From: Parabacteroides faecalis
GTDB lineage: Bacteria; Bacteroidota; Bacteroidia; Bacteroidales; Tannerellaceae
Direction: 5' to 3'
Assembly (NCBI RefSeq): GCF_022809355.1
Contig: NZ_JAKZMM010000027.1
Coordinates: forward strand, 1-57,295
DNA: 57,295 nt
The translations under genes were made by a program, and so were the position numbers. The notes under the pieces are model-generated. The model was not told the origin of the DNA and did no database searches. It saw only the letters and a list, made by a program, of their open reading frames with translations. Shown in pieces: positions 17,135 through 26,009 of this stretch (positions are counted from its first letter, which is position 1; each line of letters starts with the position of its first letter).

Positions 17135-17979
17135 GAAGAATAAACGGAATGGTCCTGGCCTGCCTCCTGCTGGTTACCCTCTTGGGTTTCTACGGGTGTA
17201 AGTCGGCGAAGGTATCGGGCGACCAGGAGAAAGTCAATACCAAGGAGCTGAAAGCGTTTGTGGCGTCGATGCAGGAGCACGAACCGGCTTTCCGGACGTT
17301 CTCGGCGCGTCTGAACGTCGATCTCCAGATGGGGGATAAAACGGTCGGCTCGCGGGTGGAATTCAAGCTGGTCAAAGACAGTGCCCTCCAGTTGTCGGTC
17401 CAGCCTTTCCTGGGGATTGAAGTCTTCCGGATGGAGCTGACTCCCGACAGTGTGAAGGTCATGGACCGGATGAACAAACGGTATATGGCAGAACGGTATG
17501 CGGCCCTGAAGGAAGAGTGGCCGATCGATTTCAACTTCTATAACCTCCAGGCCCTGTTCGTGCATCAGTTGTTCCTGCCGGGTGAGCAGGAGGTCGAAGG
17601 GGTGCATTACGATCAGTTCCACCTCGAACGGGAAGGGGCCATAACCCGCTTGCATGCCCGCGACCGGATGGACCTGCGTTATTGCTTTGAGGCGAATAGC
17701 GACGAACAGCTGCTCTCGACGCTGATCACCGAGGGGAACGGCCGGTATTCGCTGTTGTGGAAGTATCTCAGCCTGGAGTCCCAGCCGTCGGTATCGTGGC
17801 TGTTCCCGTTGCAGATGCAGGTAGCGTTTCGGGATGAGGGGATCCGGAAGGGCGGCATGGATATCCGTTTCTCCCGTCTTCAGTGGAATAAGGCGTTAAA
17901 TATGGATTTTTCGATTCCTGCCAAATACAAACGCATTACCTTTGCGGATGTTTTGAAAATGATCGGAGGTAATCAATAA
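17131..17979 (+). CDS. DUF4292-family lipoprotein
   Basis: A 282-residue protein with a lipoprotein signal (LLGFYGC, cysteine about residue 23). The body matches the Bacteroidetes DUF4292 family, which has LolA/LolB-like character: a half-barrel that could bind a lipid or lipoprotein. Markers are FRTFSARLNVDLQMGDK, VQPFLGIEVFRMELTPDSVKVMDR, and the C-terminal FSIPAKYKRITFADVL. Start and upstream stop overlap (ATGA), so it is translationally coupled to the TPR gene; the EnvC-like gene follows within a few bp. A role in lipoprotein or envelope traffic is inferred from fold and neighbours. Confidence 0.88.
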   Translation: MRRINGMVLACLLLVTLLGFYGCKSAKVSGDQEKVNTKELKAFVASMQEHEPAFRTFSARLNVDLQMGDKTVGSRVEFKLVKDSALQLSVQPFLGIEVFRMELTPDSVKVMDRMNKRYMAERYAALKEEWPIDFNFYNLQALFVHQLFLPGEQEVEGVHYDQFHLEREGAITRLHARDRMDLRYCFEANSDEQLLSTLITEGNGRYSLLWKYLSLESQPSVSWLFPLQMQVAFRDEGIRKGGMDIRFSRLQWNKALNMDFSIPAKYKRITFADVLKMIGGNQ

Positions 17980-18007
17980 GGGCGTGAATACGCAAGGAAA
18001 GAGTGAC

Positions 18008-19288
18008 ATGAGACTGATTCATCTATTGATATGTTTGTTGCTTGCCGGTTCGGTATGGGGCCAGCAGTCGGCGCGGGTGCGTGAACTGGAGAAGCAGCGG
18101 AAAGAGACGCTGGAAGAGATCCGTAAGACCGGAGAGCTGCTGAAACAGACACAGGCGACGGAGAAAGACGTAACCCGCCGCTTGAAGCTGATTTCCCAGC
18201 AGATCCTGTCGCGTAAGAAGGTGATCAGTCTGTTGAACCAGGAGATGGAGGCGATCAATATCCAGATTACCGACATGGGGAAACAGATCCGTGTCCTCGA
18301 GAACCAGTTGCAGCAGAAGAAGGAGAGCTATGGCAAGTCGGTACGCAGTATGTATCGCCGGCATGCCTCGCAAGACAAGCTGCTGTTTATCCTTTCGGCC
18401 GAAAGCTTCGGGCAGTCGCTCCGCCGGATGCGTTACCTCCGCGAATATGCCCAGTGGCAGAAACGGCAAGCTACCGATATCATCTCCCGTCAGTCGGAGA
18501 TCAACCGTCAGCAGCTGGAGCTGAAGAAGACCCGCGAAGAGAAAACGCGTCTGCTGGCAAGCCGTGAAGAGGAACAGCAGAAACTGCAGGTCGAAGAAAA
18601 GAGCCAGAAGGATGAGATCGCCCAGCTGGGCAAGAAGAAGTCGCTGCTCCAGGCTCAGCTGAAGGAGAAGCAGAAACAGGCCAACCAGCTGAACCGGATG
18701 ATCGAAAAGCAGATCGCCGAAGAGATCGCCCAGGCAGAGCGTGAACGGAAAGCCCGTGAGGCGGCTGTCCGGAAGAACAAGAAAGAAGGAACGACTACCA
18801 CACCGCTGGAAGAACGGAAGGCGGATGTGAAGGGAGGATATGCCATGACGAAGGAGGAAAAGGCCCTGTCGAATTATTTCTCCGAGAATCGCGGACGTCT
18901 GCCCTACCCTGTCACCGGTAACACGCATCGCATCGTGGGGCAGTTCGGAGAGCATCAGCATGCCGCCCTCGAACATGTTCGTACCAACAACAACGGAATC
19001 GATATCCTGGCGGATACGGGTGCCGAGGCCCGTGCCGTCTTCAACGGTGTCGTTACCCGTGTCTTCACCATCCCCGGCTTCAACAATTCGGTGATCATCC
19101 GTCATGGTAATTACCTCACCGTCTATAGTAACCTGAACCGGGTTTATGTCAAGGCGGGAGACAAGGTTTCTACCCGTCAGGTCATCGGAAAGATCTTCCT
19201 CGATCCTTCCGACAACACCACCATCCTCCATTTCCAGCTCTGGAAGGAAAAGTCCAAGCAGAACCCGGAACCTTGGCTGGGCAATTGA
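18008..19288 (+). CDS. EnvC-like murein hydrolase activator (coiled coil plus M23 domain)
   Basis: A 426-residue periplasmic protein when started at the ATG at 18008, which gives a proper signal peptide (LICLLLAGSVWGQ). A GTG at 17984 would add eight unlikely residues. Residues about 20-250 form long coiled coils (QSARVRELEKQRKETLEEI and QSEINRQQLELKKTREEK stretches), and about 290-426 form a LytM/M23 domain (NGIDILADTGAEARAVFNGVVT, VIIRHGNYLTVYSNL). The classical zinc ligands HxxxD and HxH are not intact (NNGIDI, LHFQL), as in EnvC, which activates amidases rather than cutting peptidoglycan. It closes the dut-TPR-DUF4292 set and its stop lies in an AATTGACAATTG repeat. Confidence 0.9.
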   Translation: MRLIHLLICLLLAGSVWGQQSARVRELEKQRKETLEEIRKTGELLKQTQATEKDVTRRLKLISQQILSRKKVISLLNQEMEAINIQITDMGKQIRVLENQLQQKKESYGKSVRSMYRRHASQDKLLFILSAESFGQSLRRMRYLREYAQWQKRQATDIISRQSEINRQQLELKKTREEKTRLLASREEEQQKLQVEEKSQKDEIAQLGKKKSLLQAQLKEKQKQANQLNRMIEKQIAEEIAQAERERKAREAAVRKNKKEGTTTTPLEERKADVKGGYAMTKEEKALSNYFSENRGRLPYPVTGNTHRIVGQFGEHQHAALEHVRTNNNGIDILADTGAEARAVFNGVVTRVFTIPGFNNSVIIRHGNYLTVYSNLNRVYVKAGDKVSTRQVIGKIFLDPSDNTTILHFQLWKEKSKQNPEPWLGN

Positions 19289-20220
19289 CAATTGACAATT
19301 GACAACTTCTTCAATTGAAAATTGAAAATGGAGAATTGACAATTATCTTTTCTCCCTCATTTATTCATGGCACTTGCCTTGCGACAGTAGAGGCGCAGCG
19401 TGCTGCGCCTCATAACGACGTTTCACACAACCAAATAACAATCAATAAAATAACGAATATATTTGTTGTGTTATTTGTCGTTTTATCCTGTCGCATTGGG
19501 ATGGAGGCGCAGCACGCTGCGCCTCTACACGCATTATCCATCGTCCATCGTCCATTGATGAAGTCTGTGCCAATTGAATTGTCAATTCTCAACGCTTTCC
19601 ATTTATCCATGGCACTTGCCTTGCGACAGTAGAGGCGCAGCGTGCTGCGCCTCATAACGACATTCCACACAACCAGATAACAATCAACAATATAACGAAT
19701 ATATTTATTGTATTATTTGTCGTTTTATCCCGTCGCATTAGGATGGAGGCGCAGCACGCTGCGCCTCTACACGTATTATCCATTGTCCATCGTCCATTGA
19801 TGAAGTCCGTGCCAATTGAATGGTTAATTCTCAAGGGTTTCCATTTATCCATGAAACCTACCTTGCGACAGTAGAGGCGCAGCGTGCTGCGCCTCATAAC
19901 GACGTTTCACACAACCAGATAATAATCAACAATATAACGAATATATTTATTGTGTTATTTGTCGTTTTATCCTGTCGCATTGGGAAATTATATTTTCCGT
20001 GAAATCCGTGCCTAATTATGTGAAACCTGTGCCAATTGAATTGTCAATTCTCAACGATATTCCACGCAACTAAATAATAATCAACAATATAACGAATATA
20101 TTCAATTCCTTCCCCGTCGTTTTATCCTGTCGCATTGGGATGGAGGCGCAGCACGCTGCGCCTCTACACGCATTGTCCATCGTCCATTGAAAATTGTTCT
20201 TTTCCTTTTCTCCTATGTTA
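19289..20220. repeat. REP array I: tandem 142-bp palindromic elements
   Basis: No gene is seen. Two complete elements (19387-19528 and 19629-19770), one lacking its right palindrome (19871-19983) and one lacking its left (20053-20167) lie in the same orientation. Each complete element is 142 bp: GTA, a 22-bp palindrome with GAGGCGCAGC arms, an AT-rich core, then the reverse complement of the left end. Starts are exactly 242 bp apart (19387, 19629, 19871), so element plus a 100-bp spacer was duplicated in tandem. Spacers carry words such as CCATTTATCCATGG and AATTCTCAACG. Confidence 0.9.
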
Positions 20221-20279
20221 AAAAATCAAAACAAATCAAGTTTAAAAACTTTGTGATGACCCTTATGGAAATATATTGT

Positions 20280-20287
20280 TACCTTTG
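20280..20287 (+). promoter_or_regulatory. Candidate -7 box for the LOG-family gene
   Basis: TACCTTTG matches TAnnTTTG, 80 bp upstream of the LOG start and just past the REP array. Confidence 0.5.
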
Positions 20288-20367
20288 CCGTTGTATAAGA
20301 AAGAAATAAAAAGGCGTTTCTCCACTTATACCGTGGAGGAATTTGCCTCTTGTAAAATGAAATCCTA

Positions 20368-20949
20368 ATGATTCAAACAATTTGTATCTACTGTGCATCC
20401 AGCACACAGATTGATCCGGTCTACTTTGACCACGCCCGCCTCTTGGGGAGACAATTGGCGGAGGCACATATCCGGATCGTGAACGGCGCAGGCAACATCG
20501 GCCTGATGGGCGCTGTCTCGGATGCCGCTCTCGAAGCAGGAGGCGAAGTCACCGGTGTGATTCCGCGTTTCATGGTAGAGCAGGGTTGGAACCATACAGG
20601 ATTGACGGAAACGATCGTTGTCAACGATATGCACGAGCGGAAACAGACCATGGCCCGTCTTTCGGATGCGGTTATCGCCTTGCCGGGTGGCTATGGAACC
20701 CTCGAAGAGTTGCTCGAGATCATTACTTGGAAACAACTTGGCCTTTATCTTAATCCCATTGTCATTTTAAATACCAACGGATATTATGATCCGCTGCTGC
20801 AACTGTTCCGTCAGGCAGTTGATGAGCGTTTTATGCGTCCGTTGCATGCCGACTTGTGGGCGGTCGCCGATACGCCTGAAGAGGCTGTCCGGTTAGCGCA
20901 GACGCTTCCGGTATGGGATCAAGACATTCGTCGGGTAGCCAAGTATTGA
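20368..20949 (+). CDS. LOG-family (TIGR00730) nucleoside-monophosphate phosphoribohydrolase
   Basis: A 193-residue Rossmann-like protein of the LOG / lysine decarboxylase-like family, which in characterised members cleaves cytokinin riboside 5'-monophosphates or AMP to base plus ribose-5-phosphate. The defining PGGYGTLEE motif is near residues 110-118, with the conserved arginine/lysine upstream (MHERKQTM). The N-terminus (ICIYCASS) and NTNGYYDPLL are typical. It is the last gene before the capsule locus and has its own -7 box; I infer no direct polysaccharide role. Confidence 0.92.
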   Translation: MIQTICIYCASSTQIDPVYFDHARLLGRQLAEAHIRIVNGAGNIGLMGAVSDAALEAGGEVTGVIPRFMVEQGWNHTGLTETIVVNDMHERKQTMARLSDAVIALPGGYGTLEELLEIITWKQLGLYLNPIVILNTNGYYDPLLQLFRQAVDERFMRPLHADLWAVADTPEEAVRLAQTLPVWDQDIRRVAKY

Positions 20950-21280
20950 GTTGACATCGTCGGATAGCTGGAGAAACAACCTGCCGATGCCCGGGTGTAA
21001 ACCTTTGGGGCGGTTGGGCTGTTAATCGTGTACCGGCATGGCTGGATTTTGAGTTTCATACGTTTGGCTGCGTATGGAAAAGCGTGGAAAATGATTTGTT
21101 CGTCGCCCCAGCGGATGGGACTGACGAACCTTGGTGTGGAAAGACGTTAACAAAAGCCGATGGTTAAATCGGTACGTTTCAGTAGGTTAATGTATATGCG
21201 TCGAAACGGCAAACAAAAAACTCAAAGCACAAACCGGAGTTAAGTAAAAACATTCATATACTAAAAAAACGATTATCCTA
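20950..21280 (+). promoter_or_regulatory. Leader region of the polysaccharide locus
   Basis: About 330 bp without a gene before the first capsule gene. TACGTTTG at 21059-21066 matches the -7 consensus and lies inside an imperfect inverted repeat (TTTCATACG ... CGTATGGAAA, 21054-21081). Further down, CGTTTC and GAAACG (about 21175-21213) could pair in the leader RNA. No UpxY/NusG-type antiterminator gene, and no obvious invertible-promoter repeats, are present. A promoter with a long structured leader is the best guess. Confidence 0.35.
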
Positions 21281-23197
21281 ATGAATCAATTTTTGGTTAA
21301 TTTATTTCGATTACGCCAACTAAAGTATGTAAACCGTTGGGTCATCTTTTGTTTGGATTTATTTATTGCTTGGGTAGCGAGCTTACTCACCCTGCTGTTG
21401 GTGAAGTTCGTCTATGAAGGGCTGACAGTGACGCCTCAGTTGTTGTGTACGCTTTCTATAGCGTCTATCGGCGCGGCAGCTATAGGCTTTGCCCTTCTGA
21501 AAACCTACAAGAACATCATTCGTCACTCGGCATTTACAGAGGTAGGACGTTTGGCAGTGGCCTCTTTCCTGAAGTCTGTACTATTATGTCTTTTCCTGGG
21601 TGTCTGGCACTTTTTCCCCGCCGATGTCATCCTGTTGGGAGGAATCTTTGATTTTGGAGCCACATTCTTCCTCCTCTCCTTTTCCCGTGTTTTGATGATC
21701 ACAACCTACCGGTATCTGGTCAATAATGTCAATCCCAAAAGCGAACCGGTATTAATCTATTATGATCCACAGGCCGAAGACAGTAGTCTGGCTTCTTTAT
21801 TGCAACAACAGAACAAATATAAGATCAGGGGGTTCATCCAGATCGGAACCAAAGGTACGTTCCGTCTGAACGGACTGACCGTCTATTCCATCGCTACGGA
21901 AGAAGATTTCCGGGACTTGTATGAGCACATGCCTTTCAAATCCCTGGTATTCCCCAGCCAGAAGGGCGTGCAGAAAGAAAAAGACCGTTTGATTGTTTAC
22001 GGAGCCCATACCCGGGTGAAGATGCTGGTTCTCCCGCCCATGGATGTATTGGGAAAGGAAAAGAACCGCCTGAAAGCCTTGCCGGAAATCCGGATCGAAG
22101 ACTTGCTGGGCCGTGATGAGATCAAGATCAACCTTGACGAGATACGCGAATCCCTCAAAGGCAAGGTAGTGATGGTAACGGGGGCTGCCGGTTCGATCGG
22201 TAGCGAACTCTGCCGTCAGCTCTGTACCTTCGGACTGAAGGAGCTGATCCTCTTCGACAGTGCCGAGACCCCGATGCACAACATCCGCCTCGAGTTGGAA
22301 GAGAAGTTCCCGCAGGTACATTTCGAGCCGATCATGGGCGATATCCGTATGGCGGACCGTGTAGAGAGTGTCTTCTCGCGTTTTCGTCCGCAGTATGTCT
22401 TCCATGCGGCTGCCTACAAGCATGTGCCCCTGATGGAAGAGAATCCCTGCGAAGCGGTGCATACCAACGTCTATGGTACCCGTCTGGTAGCCAATATGGC
22501 AGTGAAATACGAAGTAGAGAAATTCATCATGATATCGACCGACAAGGCGGTGAACCCCACCAATGTGATGGGGGCATCCAAACGCCTGGCAGAGATCTAT
22601 GTACAGAGCCTGAGTATTGCCATCAGCAAGGGCGAGATGCCGGGTAAGACCCGCTTCATCACCACCCGCTTCGGCAATGTATTGGGCAGTAACGGTTCGG
22701 TCATCCCCCGCTTCCGCGAACAGCTGGCGAAGGGTGGTCCGCTCACGGTTACACACCCCGACATCATCCGTTACTTCATGACCATCCCCGAAGCCTGTCG
22801 CCTCGTGCTCGAAGCCGCTTTCATGGGCAAAGGCAACGAGATCTTTGTCTTCGATATGGGTAGTCCGGTCAAGATTGCCGACCTGGCACGTCGCATGATC
22901 GAGCTCTCCGGCTTGAAAGTGGGTGAAGACATCGACATCATCTACACCGGTCTGCGTCCGGGCGAAAAGCTCTACGAAGAATTGTTGGCGACGAAGGAAA
23001 ATACCCTTCCGACCGACAATACCCAGATCTACCGGGCTCAGGTGCGCGAATACGACTATCAGCACGTCGATCATGCCATCGACGAGCTGACCGAACTGGC
23101 TATCCATGTTCAGAAGATGGATACCGTCCGCATGATGAAGCAGATCGTACCCGAATTCAAAAGCAAGAATTCCATCTACGAACAGCTCGACCATTAA
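21281..23197 (+). CDS. Membrane nucleotide-sugar 4,6-dehydratase, FlaA1/CapD/PglF type
   Basis: A 638-residue protein with four hydrophobic helices in the first 150 residues, a degenerate Rossmann segment, then a short-chain dehydrogenase domain. The NAD-binding loop GAAGSIG is near 301-307. The active site reads STDKAVNPTNVMGASK near 417-432, with methionine in place of the usual tyrosine, as in PglF/WbpM/FlaA1 enzymes. These convert UDP-GlcNAc to UDP-4-keto-6-deoxy-GlcNAc. With the aminotransferase at 40.4-41.7 kb it would give a 4-amino-4,6-dideoxy sugar for the first residue of the repeat unit. It opens the locus, and an AATTGAAAATTG repeat starts at its stop codon. Confidence 0.93.
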   Translation: MNQFLVNLFRLRQLKYVNRWVIFCLDLFIAWVASLLTLLLVKFVYEGLTVTPQLLCTLSIASIGAAAIGFALLKTYKNIIRHSAFTEVGRLAVASFLKSVLLCLFLGVWHFFPADVILLGGIFDFGATFFLLSFSRVLMITTYRYLVNNVNPKSEPVLIYYDPQAEDSSLASLLQQQNKYKIRGFIQIGTKGTFRLNGLTVYSIATEEDFRDLYEHMPFKSLVFPSQKGVQKEKDRLIVYGAHTRVKMLVLPPMDVLGKEKNRLKALPEIRIEDLLGRDEIKINLDEIRESLKGKVVMVTGAAGSIGSELCRQLCTFGLKELILFDSAETPMHNIRLELEEKFPQVHFEPIMGDIRMADRVESVFSRFRPQYVFHAAAYKHVPLMEENPCEAVHTNVYGTRLVANMAVKYEVEKFIMISTDKAVNPTNVMGASKRLAEIYVQSLSIAISKGEMPGKTRFITTRFGNVLGSNGSVIPRFREQLAKGGPLTVTHPDIIRYFMTIPEACRLVLEAAFMGKGNEIFVFDMGSPVKIADLARRMIELSGLKVGEDIDIIYTGLRPGEKLYEELLATKENTLPTDNTQIYRAQVREYDYQHVDHAIDELTELAIHVQKMDTVRMMKQIVPEFKSKNSIYEQLDH

Positions 23198-23414
23198 AAT
23201 TGAAAATTGAGAATTGACAATTTTAAATAGATAGCTATTATCGGCCTAAGGAGGGAAGCGTAAAGCTCATTCGTGATTCGGAGCGTTAAGAAAGCTCGGC
23301 TGTTTGAGCGAAGCGAGTTTCCGAGATTTTAGCGGAGAACGCGAAGGAGTAGCTTCCCGAGTGTAGCCTTGACCTTTTGGTTCTTTTGGGTCAAGCCAAA
23401 AGAACGTACAATAT
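23198..23414. repeat. Intergenic repeat with GTTCTTTTGG hairpin
   Basis: After an AATTG-type repeat, the gap carries a sequence distantly like the 187-bp inverted repeat of 46-55 kb, ending in GCCTTGAC and a perfect hairpin at 23380-23405 (GTTCTTTTGG, loop GTCAAG, CCAAAAGAAC). The same hairpin occurs at 55340-55365. It probably ends transcription or stabilises the 3' end of the dehydratase mRNA. Confidence 0.6.
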
Positions 23415-24440
23415 ATGTGTTATTTTTTTCCTCTCCTTTCTCTTCTCGCCTGGATCGGCGGCCGCTATGCCGATGGCATTATGATCTGGCTCTCCTTCCT
23501 GACCTTGGGGATTTGGGGAATACTGGCACTCAATGCCCTGCAGATGATTGTACAACTCTTTACCCGTCACCGTCGGAAAGCGTGGTTGCCCCTGTTGGCA
23601 ATCCTGCTGCATACCGACTACCTGCTGGCTGTCTGGCAGCCATCCTTCCCCGGAAGGAATACCCTGCCCGAAGGTGCTCAGCCCTTGACGGTGGTGACCT
23701 ACAATACGACCCATTTCTTTTGGGACAGACAGCAGACGATGCAGGAAGCGGCGGCTTATATCCGCCGGTTGCAACCCGATGTGGTCTGCATGCAGGAAGC
23801 TCCCGATGCCAGTTATTATCAGATGGACAGCATTCGCATGGCATTCGATTATGTGGCCTATCGGTATATCAGCGGTCGTACCGACCATTTGCCCATGATG
23901 ATCTCCAGCCGCTATCCGTTGCGGGCTGTACGGACCCTCTTTTTCAAGAACTCCGTCAACCTGGCGATGGTTGCCGATGTGTGTATGCCCCACGATACCG
24001 TCCGGGTATTCTGTAACCACCTGGAGACAACCAGTGTGAACCAGTACCGCGGACAGATACAGGCAGCTTCCAAACCCTGGCTGTTCCGCCTGAAAGCCGG
24101 AGCCAAGCTGATCCTGCAGATGAAAGAAAACTTCCGGAAACGGGCAGCGCAGGCAGACTATATCGCCGAAGAGATCCGTCGTTCCCCCTACCCTGTCGTG
24201 GTATGTGGCGACTTCAACGATACCCCCGCCTCCTATACCTATCACCGGATGAAAGGCGCGCTGACCGATGGATTCCGCGATGCCGGCAAGGGCTATCAAT
24301 ACACCTTCCGTCAGCTCAAACGCATCTGGCGGATCGATTATATCTTCTATTCCGACGAACTGAAAGGAATATCGTATGATTCCCCCGATACCCCCTACAG
24401 CGATCATAAGATGGTGGTATGGCGGGGATATACAAAATGA
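23415..24440 (+). CDS. Membrane-anchored endonuclease/exonuclease/phosphatase-family protein
   Basis: A 341-residue protein with two or three hydrophobic N-terminal helices (residues 1-75) and an EEP (DNase I/sphingomyelinase-like) domain from about residue 90. Motifs: LTVVTYNT, the metal-binding glutamate in VVCMQEAP, GDFNDTP near 270, and the terminal YSDHKMVVW with catalytic Asp-His. The family includes nucleases and phospholipid or inositol-phosphate phosphatases; the membrane anchor favours an extracytoplasmic substrate. It is common in Bacteroidales outside capsule loci, so its place between two capsule genes may be accidental. Confidence 0.88.
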   Translation: MCYFFPLLSLLAWIGGRYADGIMIWLSFLTLGIWGILALNALQMIVQLFTRHRRKAWLPLLAILLHTDYLLAVWQPSFPGRNTLPEGAQPLTVVTYNTTHFFWDRQQTMQEAAAYIRRLQPDVVCMQEAPDASYYQMDSIRMAFDYVAYRYISGRTDHLPMMISSRYPLRAVRTLFFKNSVNLAMVADVCMPHDTVRVFCNHLETTSVNQYRGQIQAASKPWLFRLKAGAKLILQMKENFRKRAAQADYIAEEIRRSPYPVVVCGDFNDTPASYTYHRMKGALTDGFRDAGKGYQYTFRQLKRIWRIDYIFYSDELKGISYDSPDTPYSDHKMVVWRGYTK

Positions 24441-24452
24441 ATAAAACAAACT

Positions 24453-24477
24453 GTAGAGACGCAGCGTGCTGCTCTCC
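24453..24477. repeat. Solitary degenerate REP half-element
   Basis: GTAGAGACGCAGC-GT-GCTGCTCTCC is a worn copy of the left palindrome of the 142-bp family, alone after the EEP gene stop. Confidence 0.55.
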
Positions 24478-24530
24478 AACGATAAGGAATAAAGATAAAA
24501 AATAAAGAAACAAACAATCAACCGGTCCGT

Positions 24531-24635
24531 TGACAGCATCTTTCGACCGTTATCCATTGTCTTTTAACGGTAGTCTGTTGTCTGTTGTCTTTCGACAGTT
24601 GTCTATTGTCCGTTGTCTTTCGACCATTCCCCATC
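24531..24635. repeat. Short-word TTGTC array upstream of capE
   Basis: About 100 bp of irregular repeats built from TTGTC, CGACA/CGACC and CCGTTG words (for example TTGTCTGTTGTCTTTCGACA). It occupies most of the gap before the capE-like gene. It is a different word family from the GGTTAT arrays downstream. Confidence 0.55.
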
Positions 24636-24665
24636 AAACGAAATATTAATTATAAAAATAGAAAT

Positions 24666-25757
24666 ATGTCCGTATTCAAAGACAAAACCCTTCTGATCAC
24701 AGGAGGTACCGGCTCATTTGGAAATGCCGTTTTGAGAAGATTCCTGGATTCCGATATCAAGGAAATCCGTATTTTATCACGTGATGAAAAGAAACAGGAC
24801 GATATGCGTCATCATTTGCAGGCTCATCGTCCGGATGTAGCACACAAGGTAAAATTCTATATCGGAAACGTCCGTCAGCGTGAAGCTGTCGATTTTGCCA
24901 TGAATGGTGTCGATTATGTGTTCTCTGCCGCTGCGCTGAAACAAGTACCGTCTTGTGAGTTCTTCCCGATGGAAGCTGTCCGGACGAATGTGGAAGGAAC
25001 CAACAATGTCCTGTTGTCTGCCATTGCCCACGGCGTAACCAATGTAGTGGTTCTTTCAACGGATAAGGCAGCTTACCCCATCAATGCCATGGGTATTTCC
25101 AAGGCGATGATGGAGAAAGTGGCGATAGCTCAGGGCCGTTCCTTAGGAAAAGACGCGAAGACAACCATTTGCTGTACCCGTTATGGAAACGTAATGGCTA
25201 GCCGTGGTTCAGTCATTCCTTTGTGGGTAGAACAGATGATGGAAGGGAAACCCATCACCATCACCGATCCAAACATGACCCGTTTCATGATGACGTTGGA
25301 TGATGCAGTTGATTTGGTGGTCTATGCCTTCACCCATGGCGAAAACGGCGATCTGTTCGTCCAAAAAGCTCCGGCTGCTACTCTGGAAGTATTGGCTCAG
25401 GCCTTGAAAGAAACCTATGCCCAGATTGATCCGAAATACGGTGAAACCGAAGTGAAGATTATCGGTACCCGTCACGGTGAAAAGCTGTACGAGACATTGG
25501 TTACCCGTGAGGAAATGGCAAAAGCCATCGATATGGGTGATTATTACCGTATCCCCTGTGATAACCGCGACCTGAATTACGACAAATATTTTATCGAAGG
25601 TAGTGAGGAAGTCTCTCATATCGAAGATTATCATTCTCACAACACCGCCCGCCTGGATGTGGAAGGCATGAAAAAACTGTTACTTAAGTTGAATTTTATT
25701 CGTGAAGACTTAGGTTTACAGGAAAGAGCGAAAGGGAAGGAGATTAGATCGGAGTAA
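24666..25757 (+). CDS. capE: UDP-GlcNAc 4,6-dehydratase/5-epimerase, CapE/WbjB type
   Basis: A 363-residue soluble short-chain dehydrogenase. The ATG at 24666 places the NAD loop GGTGSFG at residues 13-19; an upstream extension to 24585 lies in repeat sequence and is unlikely. It follows CapE/WbjB/FnlA closely: ILSRDEKKQDDMRHH, FSAAALKQVPSCEFFPMEA, and STDKAAYPINAMGISKAMMEK with methionine replacing the catalytic tyrosine. The enzyme dehydrates and epimerises UDP-GlcNAc, the first step to UDP-L-FucNAc. CapF and CapG homologues follow, separated by unusual repeat arrays and a four-helix-bundle gene. Confidence 0.94.
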   Translation: MSVFKDKTLLITGGTGSFGNAVLRRFLDSDIKEIRILSRDEKKQDDMRHHLQAHRPDVAHKVKFYIGNVRQREAVDFAMNGVDYVFSAAALKQVPSCEFFPMEAVRTNVEGTNNVLLSAIAHGVTNVVVLSTDKAAYPINAMGISKAMMEKVAIAQGRSLGKDAKTTICCTRYGNVMASRGSVIPLWVEQMMEGKPITITDPNMTRFMMTLDDAVDLVVYAFTHGENGDLFVQKAPAATLEVLAQALKETYAQIDPKYGETEVKIIGTRHGEKLYETLVTREEMAKAIDMGDYYRIPCDNRDLNYDKYFIEGSEEVSHIEDYHSHNTARLDVEGMKKLLLKLNFIREDLGLQERAKGKEIRSE

Positions 25758-25778
25758 TGTTAGGGGAAGCTGGATGCT

Positions 25779-25980
25779 AGGTTATGAGGTTATTGGGGTA
25801 TCTGGTTATGAGGTTACTGGGTTATAAGGTTATTGGGTTATAAGGTTATTGGGTTATAAGGTTATTAGATTATGAGGTTATAACCATCTAACCGTATCAC
25901 CACATAACCAAAAAACATTTAACCATATAACCATCTAACCACGTAACCATATCACCAACAAAACATACACCACGTAACCA
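25779..25980. repeat. Self-complementary GGTTAT/ATAACC array 1
   Basis: The first half is made of GGTTATAAGGTTATTG-type units, the second of their complements (ACCATCTAACC, ACCACATAACC, ACCATATCACC). The turn is the perfect palindrome GGTTATAACC at 25876-25885. The transcript could fold into a hairpin of about 200 nt. No coding potential. Confidence 0.85.
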
Positions 25981-25989
25981 AAAAATCAT

Positions 25990-25997
25990 TACTTTTG
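25990..25997 (+). promoter_or_regulatory. -7 box of the four-helix-bundle gene
   Basis: TACTTTTG matches TAnnTTTG only 12 bp before the first ATG (26010). If used, the mRNA would be almost leaderless, and the gene would be transcribed independently of the capsule operon. Confidence 0.5.
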
Positions 25998-26009
25998 CTC
26001 CAAAACTTT

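Noticed and set aside
18023-19342. 439-codon minus-strand frame opposite the EnvC-like gene
   Set aside because: Mirror of a coiled-coil gene; the antisense product is leucine-rich low complexity.
19315-20002. Small open frames in the REP arrays (60-105 codons, for example 19315-19632 and 19652-19897) as real genes
   Set aside because: They recur with every repeat copy on both strands and encode the palindromes (RGAACCAS- or VEAQRAAP-like). They have no start context and reflect GC-rich palindrome reading, not protein coding.
21054-21081. Invertible capsule promoter upstream of the dehydratase
   Set aside because: The inverted repeat has a spacer of only 8 bp and overlaps the -7 box itself; an invertible segment should have arms around the whole promoter. 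No recombinase gene is near.
21797-23194. 465-codon minus-strand frame opposite the dehydratase gene
   Set aside because: Antisense of a well-supported short-chain dehydrogenase; no family features.
23391-24557. 388-codon minus-strand frame opposite the EEP gene
   Set aside because: The sense frame has the complete EEP motif set; the antisense frame has none.
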